Position numbers and translations under genes: made by a program
IMG/VR virus record: IMGVR_UViG_3300008111_000056
Location: 1-40,649 of that record
Length of the DNA stretch: 40,649 nt
Strand: one strand, 5' to 3'
Source of the DNA: a virus
Part shown: positions 38,559 to 40,649 of the stretch, one piece after another
Position numbering within the stretch: position 1 is the stretch's first letter
How the letters are laid out: every line of letters starts with the position of its first letter
Notes under the pieces: model-generated
Seen by the model: only the letters and a program-made list of their open reading frames with translations
The model's database searches: none
What the model was told of the DNA's origin: nothing

Positions 38559-39039
38559 AGGAATGAAAATTGATATAGGAGCGGGTAACCCTAAGGAAGG
38601 TGAAAACCAAGCTGGGGCAGGGTACTTACTACAGGATATTGATGCGCATGAAGGTATTGATGTAGTCTGCGATATTAGAGATTTAAAACAAACTATAGGC
38701 GACAACCTATGCTCAGAAGTAAGAGCTTCTCATGTTCTAGAACATTTTCACATGAACGAACTTAAAAAAGATATTTTACCAATGCTTAGGGAATGTTTGA
38801 CAGACGATGGTATTTTAAACATTATTGTACCTAACTTCGAATGGCACTGTGATTTGGTTAAAGCAGGTCACGATGAAAAAGCAGTTTACTATAGTTTCGG
38901 CGGAGGACTCGATAAATATGACCACCATTATACAGCATGGACACCAAGACTTGCTTATAGATGGTTATTTGATGCAGGGTTCGAAATATTTGAATTAACT
39001 GGTGTTGATTGTATTCACATAAAGGCAAGGAAACAATGA
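38542..39039 (+). CDS. Class I SAM-dependent methyltransferase-like (165 aa)
   Basis: The ATG at 38542 starts MAKMFKGMKIDIGAGNPKEG, matching the SAM-binding motif I (DIGAGN). Next come VVCDIRDLKQ, ASHVLEHFHMNEL (like 'xVLEHF' of Methyltransf_11), LRECLTDDGILNIIVPNFEW, and YHYTAW-like DHHYTAWTPRLAYRWLFDAG. It probably methylates a sugar or small molecule. A longer start at 38497 would overlap the previous gene by 62 bases. Confidence 0.75.
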   Translation: MAKMFKGMKIDIGAGNPKEGENQAGAGYLLQDIDAHEGIDVVCDIRDLKQTIGDNLCSEVRASHVLEHFHMNELKKDILPMLRECLTDDGILNIIVPNFEWHCDLVKAGHDEKAVYYSFGGGLDKYDHHYTAWTPRLAYRWLFDAGFEIFELTGVDCIHIKARKQ

Positions 39040-39848
39040 TTTCAATAATATATATTTCAAATAGGTATGGCGGACTTGATATATTAAAAAGTAATCTACA
39101 AAGACAAACTGTCCAAGACTTCGAGCTTGTATTTGTTGATGGGCTTTATAATGAACGAAAAGATTTAGTTAAAGATTATTTTAAAAATTTCAACATAAAA
39201 CATTTGAACGAAGACTTTGATAGAACTGGAAACTATTTATCTTCTCTTGCTAGGGCAGATAATCTCGCATTTAAAAATTGTGATGGGGAGTTAATTGTAT
39301 GCTTACAAGATTACATTTATATACCTTCTACAGGACTTGAAAAATTCCTAAATCTGCATAATCAATATGCTGGTAAAGTACTTTTAACAGGTAAGGGGCA
39401 TCAATATTGGTATCCCGAAGCAGAAGAAATTGTTAACCCAAAAGGGCTCATTACTGTATTTGAAAAAGACTATACAAAAAAACCTGACATTAAATTCTGG
39501 ACTGACCCAAGAGATAACGGAATGGGTGTAAGAGAAGCCTACCCTGTAGAGTGGGAAATGAACTGGGCAGCAATACCAACAAGCATCGTTAAAGAACTTG
39601 GAGGTATGGATGAGCAATATGACAAAGAGGGGTTTGGTTGGGATAATACAAATATTGCAACAAGGGCCGCTATTTTAGGGTATAAGATTTATATTGATCT
39701 AACTAACGAATGCTTTGGATTTAACCACGATGGTTGGTGGCCCAACCCATTAAAAGTTAACAGAGTCAGTCCTGAAAAATATCATTTTGAACAAATGGTA
39801 AAGATGATGAAGGGCGAAATCCCCGTAAGATTGAATTACCTGGACTAA
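39036..39848 (+). CDS. Family 2 glycosyltransferase (270 aa)
   Basis: Starts at the ATG at 39036 (AAGG 5 bases upstream, ATGA overlap). GT-A fold: MISIIYISNRYGGLDILKSN, FELVFVDGLYNERKDL, ARADNLAFKNCDGELIVCLQ (DxD-like DGEL... LQDYIY), then EMNWAAIPTSIVKELGGMDE and EGFGWDNTNIATRAAILGYK. The C-terminus MVKMMKGEIPVRLNYLD matches the fragment at 1-54. It may add the last sugar in the pathway of the operon. Ends just before a promoter and fibre module. Confidence 0.85.
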   Translation: MISIIYISNRYGGLDILKSNLQRQTVQDFELVFVDGLYNERKDLVKDYFKNFNIKHLNEDFDRTGNYLSSLARADNLAFKNCDGELIVCLQDYIYIPSTGLEKFLNLHNQYAGKVLLTGKGHQYWYPEAEEIVNPKGLITVFEKDYTKKPDIKFWTDPRDNGMGVREAYPVEWEMNWAAIPTSIVKELGGMDEQYDKEGFGWDNTNIATRAAILGYKIYIDLTNECFGFNHDGWWPNPLKVNRVSPEKYHFEQMVKMMKGEIPVRLNYLD

Positions 39849-39859
39849 AATTGTATTGG
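39831..39859 (+). promoter_or_regulatory. Promoter of the right module
   Basis: TTGAAT (39831-39836), 17 bases, TATTGG (39854-39859), ATG 8 bases later at 39867. Identical in boxes and spacing to 37-65, which supports functional importance since neighbouring bases differ. Confidence 0.5.
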
Positions 39860-39866
39860 TTAAGAT

Positions 39867-40241
39867 ATGTTAGGCGCTGAAGGAGTTAAACAATTACAAA
39901 CAGAACAACCTCAAATTTTTCAAAAACCTGAAGCAACACCTCAAGTTACAGAAAATTTTACTCCTGATAATTCAATAGTTAGCAGTCAAGTTGCATCTGT
40001 GCTAGGTCTTGCTTCTCTTGAAACTGGTAGATACTCCCAAGAAATTACTGATTTAATTGATTGGGCAAAAGCAAATGGAGCTAAGACTATGGACGATATA
40101 TTATATGAAATTAGGTATTTATCAAATAAATTAGGTAATAATCCTAATGAAAAAAAGATAAAAACAATATCAAGATACGTTTACTTATCAGGTGAAAGAA
40201 GCAGACTCAATACTGAGTTAGAAAGAATGCAAACATTATGA
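39867..40241 (+). CDS. Second copy of the small fibre-module protein (124 aa)
   Basis: A 124-residue homologue of the protein at 73-450. The N-terminal 45 residues are the variable part (TEQPQIFQKPEATPQVTENF), while ANGAKTMDDILYEIRYLSNK and GNNPNEKKIKTISRY in the C-terminal half are conserved. One residue shorter. It uses the same TATTGG-to-ATG spacing and ATGA overlap with the next gene. Confidence 0.8.
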   Translation: MLGAEGVKQLQTEQPQIFQKPEATPQVTENFTPDNSIVSSQVASVLGLASLETGRYSQEITDLIDWAKANGAKTMDDILYEIRYLSNKLGNNPNEKKIKTISRYVYLSGERSRLNTELERMQTL

Positions 40242-40573
40242 CATTCCCAGTACCACAAACATCTCCAGAACAATTAGGATCAGGACACATGTCTCCTGAG
40301 GCTATTATGATGTGGGAACAACTAGGTAGAATTGGTGGGGTAACAGCAGGACAAGCATTTCAAAGAGTTAGAGAAGCTGATGAAACAAAACTAATTGATA
40401 TTAATGGTGCAGATATTTACGTTGCTTACGCACTACCTGGAACTTTAACTTCTGAGTCAAAATGGAAAATTTCAAAAATTAATACTAATAACCCTATATC
40501 TATTTTTTGGGCAGACTCTTCTACACTTTATAACAAAAAGTTTGATGATAGAGCTACCTATACCTACGCATGA
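40238..40573 (+). CDS. Second copy of the small tail protein (111 aa)
   Basis: Nine substitutions in 111 residues relative to 447-782, mostly conservative (Ile to Val, Thr to Ser, Arg to Lys) and clustered in the beta-rich C-terminal half. Residues 1-54 are identical. The start overlaps the previous stop and the stop overlaps the next ATG. Confidence 0.85.
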   Translation: MTFPVPQTSPEQLGSGHMSPEAIMMWEQLGRIGGVTAGQAFQRVREADETKLIDINGADIYVAYALPGTLTSESKWKISKINTNNPISIFWADSSTLYNKKFDDRATYTYA

Positions 40574-40649
40574 CAACTATTATTCCTTACTTTGATCCGA
40601 TACTTGGCAAACTAAGAAATAGCGATGTCGCATTAATATCTCTTGCCAC
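40570..40649 (+). CDS. 5' end of a second tail fibre gene (partial)
   Basis: 26 codons visible: MTTIIPYFDPILGKLRNSDV and ALISLA, aligning with the N-terminus of the fibre at 779 (FDPILGKLR-x-SD conserved). The gene is cut by the window end, so its shaft and tip are unknown. Confidence 0.75.
   Translation, partial: MTTIIPYFDPILGKLRNSDVALISLA

Larger units (their letters stand above)
39795..40649 (+). repeat. Right copy of the diverged terminal module
   Basis: Same order as 1-858, with offset 39794, then 39791 after a missing codon. The final 80 bases start a second fibre gene. The copy is cut by the window end. Confidence 0.85.

Noticed and set aside
1-40649. Exact terminal direct repeats proving a closed circular or T7-type genome
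   Set aside because: The ends are homologous but diverged, so an exact repeat is not present; completeness cannot be claimed.

Overview
The window is a nearly gene-saturated, AT-rich stretch of a virulent tailed double-stranded DNA phage. It carries a large terminase subunit, a long portal protein, a scaffold, a capsid protein of the SU10/DUF5309 type, short-tail adaptor and nozzle proteins, a large fibre and a lysis module. I see no tape-measure protein, tail-tube gene, sheath, integrase or excisionase, so a podovirus-like short-tailed lytic phage is the best reading. The host cannot be named. It is presumably a low-GC bacterium using the standard code, since TGA is used as a stop throughout.

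Layout. Positions 1-9467 (+) hold the tail and lysis block: the tail end of a glycosyltransferase gene, two small virion-type proteins, a 1150-residue fibre with 60-bp repeats, a fibre-assembly chaperone-like protein, a head-tail adaptor, a nozzle protein split by a probable +1 frameshift, two beta-rich virion proteins, a coiled-coil/TM holin-like protein and a CHAP endolysin with a membrane tail. Positions 9610-14074 hold replication and recombination genes: a ParB-like protein and an ERF annealing protein on minus; a DnaB-type ATPase, a Holliday-junction resolvase and small unknowns on plus. Positions 14140-17524 (-) are a leftward operon of small early-type proteins with sigma70-like TTGACA promoters and a shared leader motif. 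Positions 17525-18523 are about 1 kb without a convincing gene but rich in hairpins. Positions 18524-21722 hold small proteins, a YopX-family protein, a putative TerS (-) and TerL (+). Positions 21742-33692 are the head block: portal, internal or ejection-type proteins, a chain of tiny lysine-rich proteins, endonuclease VII, DUF6321, an HTH regulator (-), an HNH cassette, scaffold and capsid. Positions 33730-39848 are a translationally coupled glycosyltransferase operon containing a cytosine-5 DNA methyltransferase and a class I methyltransferase.

The last 855 bases (39795-40649) repeat the order and sequence of the first 858 bases (glycosyltransferase end, small protein, small protein, fibre start) with clear divergence. 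The window therefore either contains two diverged copies of a fibre module or is a circularly closing genome whose two ends come from different strains.

The genes fit a simple plan. A leftward early operon and a small recombination set (ERF, ATPase, two resolvases) would act on host-replicated DNA, since no polymerase or primase is visible. A rightward late programme builds the head and short tail, and the glycosyltransferases and methyltransferase could modify DNA, capsid or host surface. Many late genes lack a Shine-Dalgarno sequence and instead have a TATTRR-like -10 element about 7-8 nt before the ATG, which predicts leaderless or nearly leaderless mRNAs. By contrast, the leftward operon and the HNH cassette have ordinary Shine-Dalgarno sites.
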